A stretch of DNA of 64,000 nucleotides from Acinetobacter piscicola. Lineage in GTDB: Bacteria > Pseudomonadota > Gammaproteobacteria > Pseudomonadales > Moraxellaceae. How positions within the stretch are numbered: the stretch's first letter is position 1; each line of letters begins with the position of its first letter. The stretch lies in NCBI RefSeq assembly GCF_002233755.1, contig NZ_NIFO01000011.1:89856-153855 (forward strand), read 5' to 3'. This document shows positions 27,213 through 38,876 of the stretch, piece after piece. A program made the translations under genes and the position numbers. The notes beneath the pieces were generated by a model, which saw only the letters and a list, made by a program, of their open reading frames with translations, did not search any database and was not told the origin of the DNA.

Positions 27213-29012
27213 TTACTCATGCAATACTTTATAAATCATTCTTGCCATCACATCGCCCAAACCCGGAACAAGCTTTAAATCATTTTCAGAAGCTTTTAAC
27301 ACGCCTTGGATGCCTCCAAAATGTGTGAGTAAATCACGACGACGTTTCGGCCCTAATCCGGGAATGGCTTCTAATACCGACCCACCACGGCGTTTATCAC
27401 GTTTGGCACGATGTTTGGTAATCGCAAAACGATGCGCCTCATCACGTACCTGCTGGATCAAATGTAAGGCTTTATGGTCTTCAGGTAATTGAATTTTAGT
27501 CCCATCAGTAAAATGTAAAGTTTCGAGTCCGGGTTTACGTCCTTCACCTTTAGAAACACCGACCATAAATGCTTCAAGACCCAGCTCTTGCATGACTTCC
27601 ATTGCCATGTGTAATTGACCTTTACCACCATCAATCAGCAGTAGGTCTGGGAGCATGGCTTTTTTATAACGGCGAGTCAGCGCTTGGCGCATAGCCGCAT
27701 AATCATCCCCCGGTGTGATTCCATCAATTGCAAATTGACGATAATCTCGCTTACGTGCACCGCCCGCATCAAAAACCACACACGATGCGATCGTCGCTTC
27801 ACCCATGGTATGTGAAATATCAAAACATTCTATACTATCGATTGGACGACCCGTGACTTGCTCAAGTTGATGAAAACGTTCATTTAACTCTAAATGATTA
27901 GCGAGCTTTCCTTTGATGGCATGCTGTACATTCATCTCTGCCAATTCAAGCCACTCTGCACGAGTCTCCCGCACACTGTGTTTAACTTGAATTTTCTTTT
28001 CAAATTGCTGATGTAGCGCTTCTTCTAATTGTTTTCGATCTGGAACGTCTACATTTACGATCAATTCTGTTGGCACTTCATCCGCCACTTGGAAATAGAA
28101 GTTCGCCATAAAGTCTGACAGCATTTGCCCTAAATCATCACCCAACATATCTGGAAAATAACTCTTTCCACCGAGCATTTTGCCATTGCGTACATGCATG
28201 ATCTGCACACAAGTCACGCCTGCTTGATATGCAATGGCCAGAATATCGGCTTCACCTTTAACTTTATAAATCGCTTGCTGTGCTTGCACATCGCGTAAAA
28301 GTGCCATTCGATCACGATAAAACACTGCTTTTTCAAATTCTAAATTTTCCGCAGCCTGTTCCATTTTTTGAATCAATTCCTGATTCAACTCTTTGGTATC
28401 ACCATTTAAAAAACGAATCGAGTTTTGTACATCGTCATTATAGGCTTCTTGGCTAATCAAACCGACACAGGGTGCAGTACAACGTTTAATTTGGTATTGC
28501 AAACACGGACGTTTACGTTGTGAGAAATAACTATTTTCACATTGGCGTACATTAAATAATTTTTGTAAAACCAGTAAGGTATCTCGTGCATTATATGCAC
28601 TTGGGTAAGGGCCAAAGAATTTACCAACTTGATGTTTACCCTTACCACGCCCCGAGGCAATTCGTGGATAAGGTTTGTCAGCAGAAACAAAGATATAGAC
28701 ATAAGATTTATCGTCCCGCAACATAATATTATATGGCGGACGATGTAACTTAATCAGGTTTTGTTCAAGTAATAAAGCTTCAGTTTCTGAACGAACGACT
28801 AAGCTTTCTATATTATAAATACGTGCAACCAAAGCCTGTGTTTTTGGATGCTCAATGGTTTTGACAAAGTAGCTCGACACACGATTTTTAAGATTTTTGG
28901 CTTTGCCGACATAAAGTAACTCACCCTCTTTCCCCAGCATTTTATAGACACCGGGAAGTGTGGTCATATTGGCTAAAATCTTTTCGATATTTTCTCGTGC
29001 GTTTTCGTTCAC
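27213..29012 (-). CDS. uvrC: Excinuclease ABC subunit C
   Basis: UvrC makes both incisions in nucleotide excision repair. The 599-residue protein has the GIY-YIG nuclease domain (about 18-95; GVYKML and [17 protein letters not shown]), a cysteine cluster (about 155-185), a UVR motif (about 205-240), the RNase H-like endonuclease domain (about 380-540) and tandem helix-hairpin-helix motifs at the C-terminus ([21 protein letters not shown]). The start is a GTG with GAG six bases upstream; the upstream ATG reads into a stop. Confidence 0.96.
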   Translation of the reverse strand: MNENARENIEKILANMTTLPGVYKMLGKEGELLYVGKAKNLKNRVSSYFVKTIEHPKTQALVARIYNIESLVVRSETEALLLEQNLIKLHRPPYNIMLRDDKSYVYIFVSADKPYPRIASGRGKGKHQVGKFFGPYPSAYNARDTLLVLQKLFNVRQCENSYFSQRKRPCLQYQIKRCTAPCVGLISQEAYNDDVQNSIRFLNGDTKELNQELIQKMEQAAENLEFEKAVFYRDRMALLRDVQAQQAIYKVKGEADILAIAYQAGVTCVQIMHVRNGKMLGGKSYFPDMLGDDLGQMLSDFMANFYFQVADEVPTELIVNVDVPDRKQLEEALHQQFEKKIQVKHSVRETRAEWLELAEMNVQHAIKGKLANHLELNERFHQLEQVTGRPIDSIECFDISHTMGEATIASCVVFDAGGARKRDYRQFAIDGITPGDDYAAMRQALTRRYKKAMLPDLLLIDGGKGQLHMAMEVMQELGLEAFMVGVSKGEGRKPGLETLHFTDGTKIQLPEDHKALHLIQQVRDEAHRFAITKHRAKRDKRRGGSVLEAIPGLGPKRRRDLLTHFGGIQGVLKASENDLKLVPGLGDVMARMIYKVLHE

Positions 29013-29171
29013 AACTTACTCATGATTTATCGTTAGCATACATGATGTAATGCTTTAACCTTGTTTTTCAAGTTCTCATTCAAAATATCAAGGCAAGCTT
29101 TCAAACATTCAACCACTTTAGGCACATACATCGAATACTGCAAATATCACCATAAAATATATTTCTGTGAA

Positions 29172-29591
29172 TTAAGCTTGAGCATTCTGGCCTTGCACCG
29201 CCTGACAAAATAGTTGCGGATTGCGTGGAGAAACTAAAATTTGTTTGGCTTTACCATCTTTTAAATAACGAATTTGTAAACGATCTAATGATAAAGCTGG
29301 AGAAGAAATTGAGTTATTGGTTTTCGAAATTTGCTGAATAGCACTGAATGGAATCACCCACTTTAAAAACATACAGCGGATCGTCAAAGTATCATTTTGA
29401 ATAGAATAACGTGTATTTAAAACAGGCCACCAAATCACAGCGATTGTGAGCAGATACACCGTGGTATGCTCAGGATATTCAACCATTGTCCCTTTTGCAT
29501 ACATCGTCAGTAATAATTGCACAAGTAATCCTGTCATCGCAATTAAAAAGCCCAACACCCACCAATCAATTTTAGAATGAAATTTCTGCAT
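29172..29591 (-). CDS. Small membrane protein with PH-like C-terminal part
   Basis: A 139-residue protein with two membrane segments (about 10-30 and 42-60) followed by a cytosolic beta-rich tail. That tail (YSIQNDTLTIRCMFLKWVIPFSAIQQI) is typical of bacterial PH-like membrane proteins. Function unknown. The ATG at 29591 with GGGGA upstream is preferred over an in-frame TTG at 29603. Confidence 0.7.
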   Translation of the reverse strand: MQKFHSKIDWWVLGFLIAMTGLLVQLLLTMYAKGTMVEYPEHTTVYLLTIAVIWWPVLNTRYSIQNDTLTIRCMFLKWVIPFSAIQQISKTNNSISSPALSLDRLQIRYLKDGKAKQILVSPRNPQLFCQAVQGQNAQA

Positions 29592-29667
29592 ATTTTTCCC
29601 CAATCTGCATTCATTCTAACTGAAATTACAATCAGAATACTCGCGATAAAAAACCAATTTTTGCAAT

Positions 29668-29692
29668 AAAAAAGCGTCCTTAGGGACGCTTT
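29668..29692 (-). terminator. Rho-independent terminator
   Basis: A nine-base stem (AAAGCGTCC / GGACGCTTT, loop TTAG) with a T-run on the minus strand. It ends the PH-domain gene at 29717-30340. Confidence 0.85.
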
Positions 29693-29716
29693 TCTATTCA
29701 AAATCATTTAAAGCCA

Positions 29717-30340
29717 TTAGTTCTTTAAATAACGCTCAAAAGTTTCAGAGAAATCATAGTGATCAATCTCTTTAATACGCTGATTGGTATATTCTTCAAC
29801 TTGATGTGCAGTTTGGTTAATAATTTCAGGTAAATTTAAAATAGCCTGTTCGCCTAACTCACGCAAATTAAACATTTTTTGAACATTTTCATTGCTTTGC
29901 AACAAGATATTACGCTTACGGTTGATTTCCTTGCAGGTTTCACCAATGCTAAACAATGCTTTATACAAATCACGAATTTTCTCAATTTGCTTTTTATCAA
30001 TATCAATAGAGAAATGTTGCTCGCCTAACTGAAACTTAATTTCAACATCTAAATCTACAGTACCCGCTGTTTCCAAGAGTACATTTTTAATCGAATTATG
30101 TTTATATAAATAACGATATAAAGTACGCTTTTTACTCATTGCACTTTTACCATCTAAATGCATAAAAGCAACATTGGTAAAGCAATACTCATCTGTTTTA
30201 CTTTTAATTACGAAGAAGATTTTTTCATTGTCTTCATGGAAAATATAATCATCGATATCCGTTTTATTAAAATCTTGCGGTTCGATAATTGTCCCGATGT
30301 CACTGGTACCCATCATTTCAGAAGCTAAATTTTTAAACAT
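29717..30340 (-). CDS. PH-domain-containing protein (YvbH/DUF1696-like)
   Basis: A 207-residue soluble protein. Residues about 25-125 match the bacterial PH-domain family once called DUF1696 (IVKSKTDEYCFTNVAFMHLDGKSAMSKKRTLYRY-like pattern). The C-terminal part is a helical, charged tail with coiled-coil character. AGGA precedes the ATG. Function unknown; it lies alone between two terminators. Confidence 0.75.
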   Translation of the reverse strand: MFKNLASEMMGTSDIGTIIEPQDFNKTDIDDYIFHEDNEKIFFVIKSKTDEYCFTNVAFMHLDGKSAMSKKRTLYRYLYKHNSIKNVLLETAGTVDLDVEIKFQLGEQHFSIDIDKKQIEKIRDLYKALFSIGETCKEINRKRNILLQSNENVQKMFNLRELGEQAILNLPEIINQTAHQVEEYTNQRIKEIDHYDFSETFERYLKN

Positions 30341-30419
30341 GTGTTTTTCCTAGTGCTTTTATCCATTATCACTTTAAATTAAGAAAATAAACGCCCAAAT
30401 TCAAGTCAAGATTTGTTAT

Positions 30420-30443
30420 AAAAAAACGCCTTGAGCGGCGTTT
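30420..30443 (-). terminator. Rho-independent terminator of lpxO
   Basis: The stem AACGCC / GGCGTT is followed on the minus strand by seven T residues, 15 bases after the lpxO stop. Confidence 0.8.
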
Positions 30444-30457
30444 AGTGATTTTAATTT

Positions 30458-31402
30458 TTAAAATAGCTTTTGAAAAAAAGCAATGATTTGTGACATATAA
30501 GGTCGTATAAAAATCAGGAAGAAAATCCCGAGCATCAAGAACCATTTTAGGAAGTAATACAGCTGACGATTGGTTTTCTTCAATGCCTTGGCTTTAATAC
30601 GAATTTGATAAACATAACCAAAGACTTTATTTAAGCCACCTGTTTGATCACCCGCCTCATTTGGAGAACTTGCTGCAGTCATCACTTTTTTACCAAACCA
30701 ATGATTAAAGCGTTCCATCAATTTTGTTTTTAATGGGCGTTCTACGTCAGCAAAGAAAATGATACGGTTTTGATCGGTTGTGTTTTCAGCATAATGAATA
30801 TAAGTTTCATCAAAGACCACACTTTCACCATCACGCCATGAATAACGCTGACCATCGACATCGATAAAACAACGGTCATCATTTGGGGTTAAAAGTCCTA
30901 AATGATAACGCAATGAACCTGCATATGGATCACGATGACGTACTAAGCGGCTATCAGGTGCAAGCTCCGTGAACATTGCCGCTTTAATGGTAGGCAAAGT
31001 TTTAAGTAATGCTGTGGTTTTTGGGCATAATTCAGCAGCTGAAGGATGTGCAGAGTCATACCATTTTAGATAAAAACGTTTCCAACCTGTTTTAAAGAAA
31101 GAATTAAAGCCTAGATCATCATAAGTACTCGACGCTTTGATTCCACCTTGAGTATATAAAGCTTTGGCTTCATCACGAATCATTTCCCAGTTTTCATCCA
31201 AGACTTTTAAATCTTTGAAATATTGTGTGTCGATATAAGGTTGATTCGGCACTTTTGAAAACATATACATGAGGAAATTAATCGGCGCAAGAATCGTAGA
31301 ATGGTCAAAAAATTGACGATAAAACGAATGGCGGACTTTACCGCGATTTTGGATATACAAAGCTGAAATCACAAAAATCGCCAATATGATCCATTTAATC
31401 AT
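30458..31402 (-). CDS. lpxO: Lipid A hydroxylase LpxO (aspartyl/asparaginyl beta-hydroxylase family)
   Basis: An Fe(II)/2-oxoglutarate oxygenase. LpxO adds a 2-hydroxyl group to a secondary acyl chain of lipid A. The 314-residue protein has an N-terminal membrane anchor (about 1-18), the catalytic region with LVRHRDPYAGSLRYHLGL and HYAENTTDQNRIIFF, and a C-terminal hydrophobic segment (about 285-305). The family is certain; the lipid A role rests on homologues known in Acinetobacter and Salmonella. It is flanked by a terminator and a long gap before fadB, so it is probably monocistronic. Confidence 0.85.
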   Translation of the reverse strand: MIKWIILAIFVISALYIQNRGKVRHSFYRQFFDHSTILAPINFLMYMFSKVPNQPYIDTQYFKDLKVLDENWEMIRDEAKALYTQGGIKASSTYDDLGFNSFFKTGWKRFYLKWYDSAHPSAAELCPKTTALLKTLPTIKAAMFTELAPDSRLVRHRDPYAGSLRYHLGLLTPNDDRCFIDVDGQRYSWRDGESVVFDETYIHYAENTTDQNRIIFFADVERPLKTKLMERFNHWFGKKVMTAASSPNEAGDQTGGLNKVFGYVYQIRIKAKALKKTNRQLYYFLKWFLMLGIFFLIFIRPYMSQIIAFFQKLF

Positions 31403-31930
31403 ACAGCACTCTTTATTTTGACAGAGGAGAATTCGGGTTAATCATTTCGCTGAGCACCATTATCAATGCTCAGTTTTCTCAAATTCTATCAAAACCCACC
31501 ATAAAAATGCCAATTTATCAGATAAAATTCTGTGTTTTATATCGTTAACAATCTGAGATAAAACAAAGCGCTCCTCTATAAAGCTGTACCTATTATTTTT
31601 CTATATTGACCAAAATGACTAAACCCACTTTTCCTGAGGTCACTTGAAATTGATAAAAACAGCCTCATTAGTAAAAAGGTCATTATTTTAAAATATCAAA
31701 TTAAACATAGACTTCATCTGATTTTTAAAATGAATAGTGCATTTGAGCTACGATACATTTGGTGCATACAACATAAAAATTGATGACCCTTGCGTCACGG
31801 CTTGATACAACTTGTTATGTTCTTTTTAGATATAGTTATCGTAAGATTAGTGAAGTCGAAATGTGTGCGGGAATTGCATACACACTTCAAAACATCAATT
31901 TAGAAGTCCTCCACAAAAGGAGATCAGGGC
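31403..31930. other. Divergent intergenic region between lpxO and fadB
   Basis: These 528 bases hold no convincing gene. The fadB end carries a Shine-Dalgarno AAAGGAG eight bases before the ATG and an imperfect inverted repeat (TGTGTGC...GCATACACA, about 31862-31886) in the leader. A weak sigma-70-like pair (TTGATA, 17 bases, TTTAGA; about 31802-31830) could drive fadB. I do not see a recognisable fatty-acid regulator operator. Confidence 0.4.
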
Positions 31931-34084
31931 ATGATCCACGCTGGCAATGCCATTACCGTCCAAATGCTTGCGGACGGAATTGCAGAATTCCGCTTTGACT
32001 TACAAGGTGAGTCGGTTAACAAATTCAACCGTGCAACGATTGAAGACTTTAAAGCTGCTATTGAAGCTGTAAAAAATAACAGCGAAGTGAAAGGCTTAAT
32101 CGTTACTTCTGGTAAATCTACATTTATCGTCGGCGCGGATATCACTGAATTCGGTGAAAACTTCAAACAAGGCGAAAGTGCAATTGTTGAATGGGCAATG
32201 CCTGTTCACGATATTTTCAATGCATTTGAAGATTTAGAGGTTCCTAAAGTTGCTGCGATCAATGGTATTGCATTGGGCGGCGGTTTTGAAATGTGTCTAG
32301 TATGTGACTACCGTGTCATGTCTACGGCTGCAACTGTAGGTTTACCTGAAGTTAAACTTGGGATCATTCCTGGTTTCGGTGGTACAGTTCGTTTGAGCCG
32401 TGTAATCGGTATCGACAATGCTGTTGAGTGGATTGCAACTTCTGCAAACAAACGTCCAGATGCCGCGCTAAAAGATGGCGCTGTAGATGCTGTTGTTGCA
32501 CCTGAGCAATTACAAGCTGCTGCAATTGACCTTGTTAAGCAAGCAATTGCTGGTCGTTTAGACTGGAAAGCAAAACGTCAAGAAAAATTAGAGCCTGTTA
32601 AATTAGACATGCTTGAACAAATGATGGCGTTCAACTCTTCTAAAGGCGTGATTCTTGCGAAAGCAAATCCTGCACAATACCCTGCTCCAAAACTTCTTCT
32701 TGATTCACTTCAAGCAGGTGTAAGCTTAAACCGTGACGGCGCATTAAAAGCTGAAGCTGAAGCTTTTGCTAAAGCAGCGATCACGCCTCAAGCAGGTGCA
32801 TTGATCGGCTTATTCATCAACGATCAAGTTGTGAAAAAAGCGTCTAAAAAGCATGAAAAAGGTGCACATCCAGTAAACCAAGCTGCTGTACTTGGCGCGG
32901 GTATCATGGGTGGCGGTATTGCTTACCAAGCGGCGAGCAAAGGTACGCCAATTATCATGAAAGATATTGGTAATCCGCAACTTGCTTTGGGTATGAAAGA
33001 AGCAAATGGTTTACTCACCAAACAAGTTGAACGTAAGAAGATGACACCTGCAAAAATGGGTGAAACTCTTGCGCGTATCCGTCCTACTTTAAGCTACGAT
33101 GAGTTTAAAGAAGTGGATATCGTGATTGAAGCTGTTACAGAGAACCCGAAAGTTAAGGGTATCGTACTTGCTGAAACTGAGAAAAATGTTCGTGACAACA
33201 CGATCATTGCTTCAAATACATCTACGATTTCAATCACTCGTTTAGCTGAAAACCTACAACGCCCTGAAAACTTTGTTGGTATGCACTTCTTCAACCCAGT
33301 TCACATGATGCCGCTTGTAGAAGTGATTCGTGGTGAAAAAACATCTGAAGAAGCGATTGCAACAACTGTGGTTCTTGCTCAGAAAATGGGTAAAACACCA
33401 ATCGTTGTTAACGACTGTCCAGGCTTCCTTGTAAACCGTGTATTGTTCCCTTACTTTGGTGCGTTTGACCTTCTTCTTAAAGATGGCGCTGACTTCCAAC
33501 AAGTGGATAAAGTCATGGAGAAATTCGGTTGGCCTATGGGCCCTGCATACTTGATCGATGTTGTTGGTATCGATACAGGTGTTCATGGCGCAGAAGTGAT
33601 GGCTGAAGGTTTCCCAGACCGCATGAAGCCAGACTTCAAAGGTGCGATCGAAATCATGTATGAAAACAAACGTCTTGGTCAAAAGAATGACGTTGGTTTC
33701 TACAAGTACGAGCTTGATCGTAAAGGTAAAAAGGCAAAAACTGTTGATCCAACTGCGTATGAACTTGTTGCAACTATGGCAACAACTGAAAAACACGAGT
33801 TTGATGCACAAGAAATCATTGATCGTATGATGCTTGCTTTCTGTAACGAAACAGTTCGTTGCTTAGAAGACAACATCGTTGATACTGCTTCTGAAGCAGA
33901 TATGGCGATGATCATGGGTGTTGGTTTCCCTCCATTCCGTGGTGGTCCATGCCGTTACATCGACCAAACAGGTGTAGCTGAGTATGTTGCGCTTTGCGAC
34001 AAATACGCACACTTAGGTAAGGCTTATGAAGCGCCACAAATGTTGCGTGACATGGCTGCTAACAACAAAAAATTCTACGGTTAA
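31931..34084 (+). CDS. fadB: Fatty-acid oxidation complex alpha subunit FadB
   Basis: FadB carries enoyl-CoA hydratase/isomerase and 3-hydroxyacyl-CoA dehydrogenase activities in beta-oxidation. The 717-residue protein has the hydratase domain (catalytic Glu120 in GGGFE and Glu140 in LPE), the NAD-binding Rossmann motif GAGIMGGG (322-329), and the dehydrogenase catalytic His in [10 protein letters not shown]. It forms an alpha2-beta2 complex with FadA, encoded 12 bases downstream. AAAGGAG precedes the ATG. Confidence 0.98.
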   Translation: MIHAGNAITVQMLADGIAEFRFDLQGESVNKFNRATIEDFKAAIEAVKNNSEVKGLIVTSGKSTFIVGADITEFGENFKQGESAIVEWAMPVHDIFNAFEDLEVPKVAAINGIALGGGFEMCLVCDYRVMSTAATVGLPEVKLGIIPGFGGTVRLSRVIGIDNAVEWIATSANKRPDAALKDGAVDAVVAPEQLQAAAIDLVKQAIAGRLDWKAKRQEKLEPVKLDMLEQMMAFNSSKGVILAKANPAQYPAPKLLLDSLQAGVSLNRDGALKAEAEAFAKAAITPQAGALIGLFINDQVVKKASKKHEKGAHPVNQAAVLGAGIMGGGIAYQAASKGTPIIMKDIGNPQLALGMKEANGLLTKQVERKKMTPAKMGETLARIRPTLSYDEFKEVDIVIEAVTENPKVKGIVLAETEKNVRDNTIIASNTSTISITRLAENLQRPENFVGMHFFNPVHMMPLVEVIRGEKTSEEAIATTVVLAQKMGKTPIVVNDCPGFLVNRVLFPYFGAFDLLLKDGADFQQVDKVMEKFGWPMGPAYLIDVVGIDTGVHGAEVMAEGFPDRMKPDFKGAIEIMYENKRLGQKNDVGFYKYELDRKGKKAKTVDPTAYELVATMATTEKHEFDAQEIIDRMMLAFCNETVRCLEDNIVDTASEADMAMIMGVGFPPFRGGPCRYIDQTGVAEYVALCDKYAHLGKAYEAPQMLRDMAANNKKFYG

Positions 34085-34096
34085 GGAGCAACGTGA

Positions 34097-35269
<1,173 letters not shown>

Positions 35270-35285
35270 GATTTAAATACGTGAG

Positions 35286-35316
35286 AAAAAGAACCCCGCT
35301 TATTGCGGGGTTTCTT
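35286..35316 (+). terminator. Rho-independent terminator of fadBA
   Basis: An eight-base GC-rich stem (AACCCCGC / GCGGGGTT, 35292-35299 with 35305-35312, loop TTATT) is followed by TTTCTTTAT. It overlaps the last codons and the stop of the convergent gene ending at 35300. Confidence 0.85.
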
Positions 35317-38224
35317 TATACTTATCAATCTCTACAATTAATTTCTGATATAAACCCTTATATTCTTTGACATTGACTAAATCATTTTTCCTATTTGCGA
35401 CATAGGCGCTTAATTTATCTAAATCTAAAAGTGTAATATCATTATTTATATTTTGATAAGGAGATAAAATATCTAGCTCATCTAAATACTCTTGATGCTT
35501 AAAGAGAAGTTTTTCGAATTCTTTTAATAAAGCCAATTTATCATCACTATTATTCAAATACTGTATTGTAGGGCTAGATTCCATATCATAAGCATTTTGC
35601 CTTCTTAGGTTCAACCATAGACTTTGAAACACATTGTTATCTTCTTCATAATTATAATATAAATTCCTTTTATCCCAAACTAAACCATTATAATTATTAT
35701 TAGGTTCGTTAGATTTACTATAAAATTTAAAGCCAATTGTATCAGGATAGCGATATGGGTTTTCTGATGACCTTAAGTCATAAATATTATATTTATGTAA
35801 ACAGCAAAAGTTGTTCAAAGAATACAGCATTATTTCATCAAAATATTGTTTGCTCTCTAAAACAATATAATCATTAAATAATTTCATCAGATTATTTTTT
35901 TTAATTTGATAATCTTCAGAGTTTCTGCTTAAGTCAATCACATAAAATCCTTCTTGGCTTAAAATATCTTGTACTTGATATCCATTTATGACTTGAGTAC
36001 TCCATTCCTCAGATAAATCATAATCAATATTATAATCAGCACAATAAGTTAATTTTAAAAGATCAATTTCAAATGTTTTAATTTTTGAAATATGTTTTTC
36101 AAATAGTTCTTTTAAATAATCTGCATGCTTATTCTCAAACTCAAAATTCCAATAATCTCTACTTATATTTAAAACTTCTTTAGCTTTTTTACCATATAGA
36201 TCAACCATATAATCAAAATAATTACAATTATTAAGATTATAATTTCTATAATCATTTATCCATACGTTTTGTCCTTTAAATAGAAATGCATGCTTACCCT
36301 CATTATGATAATTAATCTCAGATTTAAGATAAAATGCGACTTGCTTTTCATCATCCCAAATTACATCAGATGGATTATTTTTTTGAAATCCTAATGTAAA
36401 AACTGGAGCATTTTCTAAAATTTTCTCATATATTTTTTCTTTTTGGTACTCACCCCATTTTTTTTCAAATGAGTCTATATCAATTAAATTACTATCTCTA
36501 AGATTTTCAATTTTCTCTAAATCAAAGTTGCATCTAATATAAAATTTCGTACTTGTACCAATTTTTTTATAATTTCCTATATTTTTTGTTATAAAACAAT
36601 ATCCTTGCTTCCCCCCCAAAGGAGAGTACATTTCAACATCTAAACTATCATGGGTAAAATAACTATATGTATTAAATCTAATACTCTGCATTTCAATAGG
36701 TAAATCTTTTGTAAGTAAAAATGCACTATGCAAACCGATACCAAACTCACCTGACGGTCTCATCCATTTTGGCATTTCGTTAATAATTTTCTTTTTATGA
36801 ATATTTTTACTCGATCCTGCCATAGTTTGCATATAGCCAAGATCAACCATACTCATCCCAATTCCTTGATCTATGATTTGAAATTCCCAAATGCTATCCA
36901 ATGTTCCTTCAACATTTTTTACTCTATTAATTTCTAATTGAAGTGGATATTTTTCGAGAATTTTAAAAAAATCTTGGTGATAAGGATGCAATTCTTTGAG
37001 CTTTTCCTGATCTTCTTCAAGCCAAATTCTTAACATTGTCGCATCAATAGAGTTCTGAATCAGTTCACGATATATGCTATATTCATCATTATACAAGTTT
37101 GCTCCTTGTAATAACTCCATAGCATTTTTTTCATCTAACTTAAATTTCATTGGCTTATTATTTAAAAGTTGTTTTTCTTTTTTAACCCCATTTTCATATT
37201 TTATCTCCATTCTCACATCTAACTGCTCAATTGTTGGAAGTGAACCAAATTGTAAACTTGGTACAATCAAATTCCATTGTGACATTTGATTTTGAAATTC
37301 TTCACGTATCCAGCCAAACCAATTTTGTGTTTCAACATAAGACATTTCATCAGGGCATTCAGCAACAAGTTTCACAGTTCGTTTATCAAGTTGAAACTCT
37401 CGAAGTGATAAATGCTTATTGTGATGATGTTTACTGACCGAAGGCATATTACTAACGTGCTTTGCCATGACGGGGCAAAAACGATTATCATCCAAATCAA
37501 ATAAATCACCTAAACGAAGCAAACATCCAATAAATCTTGGATGGCAGTCTTCAGTACCCAAACCAGTTTGTTTATAGGGAAGTGTCTCCATCAAAGTATC
37601 AAAATTCATTCCATGAGAAACACAGATTTGCCCTAAGTAACGATAAATTCGATTAGGTAAAAGTTCAGTTCTCGGTGAAGTTATTCCTAAATCTTTAAAA
37701 GGATCTTCTACAATTTTACCAACACGCTTGTCATGCCCACGTCTAAACCATTCCGCAACTAATTGACGATACTTTTCAATACCGTCAAAAGGGTGACTTT
37801 CAGTACCAACAGCCGATAACCAATTTTGCTCAACATAGGCTTGGCAAAATTTTTGAAGATCATGCCCTTTTTCATTTGCTATGGTCTGAATCATGAAATT
37901 GAAATCAGGGTTTGTATGAACTGCTTTAGCATTTTGTGCATCAACCAACATTCCAACATCATGCCAATAAGCAGCTTCTAAAATTAGCCACGCATCAGTG
38001 GCTGTCAGTAATTCAATATCATCACCCAGTAGACGTTCAATATTGACCAAAATTTGCTGTGAATGTGATGCATTATGATTACTAAAATGCGGATAGAAGC
38101 CACCAATATTTTCTAAAGCCTTACTTACAAGCTTTTGATCAAATTCCCATTGTGAAAGTAAAATTTTTACGTTGTCATCTGCTTCGCATTTCTTTTTTAA
38201 ATGGGCGATTAAATTCGTGCTCAT
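35300..38224 (-). CDS. HD-domain / Hsp90-type ATPase fusion protein (possible conflict or defence gene)
   Basis: A 974-residue accessory protein. The N-terminal region (about 1-250) resembles an HD phosphohydrolase: His54, the HD pair at 88-89 (AAYWHDVGM), His204 and Asp240 (RLGDLFDLDDNR). A GHKL ATPase of Hsp90 type follows: RELIQNSIDA (Asn391), IDQGIGMS (Asp452), TMAGSSK and GEFGIGLHSAF (from Gly492). These align by eye with [25 protein letters not shown] and [11 protein letters not shown] of HtpG in this same window. Residues from about 570 are unrecognised. No signal peptide or membrane segment is seen. The gene is far more AT-rich than its neighbours, especially its 3' half, suggesting transfer. 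From memory, HD plus Hsp90-like proteins occur in bacterial conflict systems; no partner gene is adjacent. The start has a weak Shine-Dalgarno. Confidence 0.75.
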   Translation of the reverse strand: MSTNLIAHLKKKCEADDNVKILLSQWEFDQKLVSKALENIGGFYPHFSNHNASHSQQILVNIERLLGDDIELLTATDAWLILEAAYWHDVGMLVDAQNAKAVHTNPDFNFMIQTIANEKGHDLQKFCQAYVEQNWLSAVGTESHPFDGIEKYRQLVAEWFRRGHDKRVGKIVEDPFKDLGITSPRTELLPNRIYRYLGQICVSHGMNFDTLMETLPYKQTGLGTEDCHPRFIGCLLRLGDLFDLDDNRFCPVMAKHVSNMPSVSKHHHNKHLSLREFQLDKRTVKLVAECPDEMSYVETQNWFGWIREEFQNQMSQWNLIVPSLQFGSLPTIEQLDVRMEIKYENGVKKEKQLLNNKPMKFKLDEKNAMELLQGANLYNDEYSIYRELIQNSIDATMLRIWLEEDQEKLKELHPYHQDFFKILEKYPLQLEINRVKNVEGTLDSIWEFQIIDQGIGMSMVDLGYMQTMAGSSKNIHKKKIINEMPKWMRPSGEFGIGLHSAFLLTKDLPIEMQSIRFNTYSYFTHDSLDVEMYSPLGGKQGYCFITKNIGNYKKIGTSTKFYIRCNFDLEKIENLRDSNLIDIDSFEKKWGEYQKEKIYEKILENAPVFTLGFQKNNPSDVIWDDEKQVAFYLKSEINYHNEGKHAFLFKGQNVWINDYRNYNLNNCNYFDYMVDLYGKKAKEVLNISRDYWNFEFENKHADYLKELFEKHISKIKTFEIDLLKLTYCADYNIDYDLSEEWSTQVINGYQVQDILSQEGFYVIDLSRNSEDYQIKKNNLMKLFNDYIVLESKQYFDEIMLYSLNNFCCLHKYNIYDLRSSENPYRYPDTIGFKFYSKSNEPNNNYNGLVWDKRNLYYNYEEDNNVFQSLWLNLRRQNAYDMESSPTIQYLNNSDDKLALLKEFEKLLFKHQEYLDELDILSPYQNINNDITLLDLDKLSAYVANRKNDLVNVKEYKGLYQKLIVEIDKYKETPQ

Positions 38225-38384
38225 AAGTAATCATCAGTTATTATAAAATTATTTTTATATTAGCAAATATTTAATTTTAATGGCTATTCAACTTCTCTTT
38301 CTTCTTATATTAAAATCCACTTACAAAAAAACCAATCAACAGATTGGCTTTTCAACATCTAAAAATAAAAAACCACGTGAAAGG

Positions 38385-38876
38385 CTATTTCCTCCACTTA
38401 TCTCCAAACATAATGTTCAAACGATTGGTGTCAAAATTAAATTTAATGGGTTCATTGTTACTGACTGCATCGAGTGCTTTACCACGGTCAACACCTAAAG
38501 GCTGAAGCATGATAAACAAACCCTTCGTCGGATCGGAAGACTGTAAGCCTTCAGCAACAGCAAACACATATTCTTGCTGTAAAGGAGAAAGCTGGGTCAT
38601 ATCCACTTGAGACATATTCGGCTGAATATTCATCACACCAATATTATCTCCAATAACAAAGTTCTGGATTTCATTCTCATCTTTCAAGATTTCATGCTGC
38701 AATGATTTACGTGCAGTTTTATCATCCTGAAAAGGAACGATCCCTACTTCTTCGCGTAGTTCAGCATCCGCCATTACTTTGATGGTCGGCAATGTATTCA
38801 CTTCTTCAGCTTGAGCCGAAGCGAAACCAATAGAACCAAGTGCAGTTACAAGTGTTAAAACTTTGATAAAGTTCAT
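38385..38876 (-). CDS. Small exported protein of unknown function
   Basis: The predicted product of 163 residues starts with a signal peptide (MNFIKVLTLVTALGSIGFASAQA, probable cleavage after residue 23). The mature part is mildly acidic, with TLPTIKVMADAELREEVGIVPF near its start. I do not recognise a family; it looks like an Acinetobacter-type periplasmic protein. The ATG at 38876 is preferred over an in-frame GTG at 38885 because it places the signal peptide correctly. Confidence 0.65.
   Translation of the reverse strand: MNFIKVLTLVTALGSIGFASAQAEEVNTLPTIKVMADAELREEVGIVPFQDDKTARKSLQHEILKDENEIQNFVIGDNIGVMNIQPNMSQVDMTQLSPLQQEYVFAVAEGLQSSDPTKGLFIMLQPLGVDRGKALDAVSNNEPIKFNFDTNRLNIMFGDKWRK

Noticed and set aside
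31780..31998. Small plus-strand reading frame before fadB
   Set aside because: It runs into fadB in another frame, has no Shine-Dalgarno and an unlikely amino-acid composition.
33254..33811. 185-codon reading frame antisense to fadB
   Set aside because: It is a shadow of the biased codon use of fadB; the Cys/His/Phe-rich composition is not protein-like.
35300..38224. Second HtpG paralogue
   Set aside because: Only the ATPase motifs are shared. The N-terminal HD region and the C-terminal half have no counterpart in HtpG.
38280..38498. Plus-strand reading frame overlapping the exported protein gene
   Set aside because: It overlaps the 3' end of a gene with a clear signal peptide and has no ribosome site.
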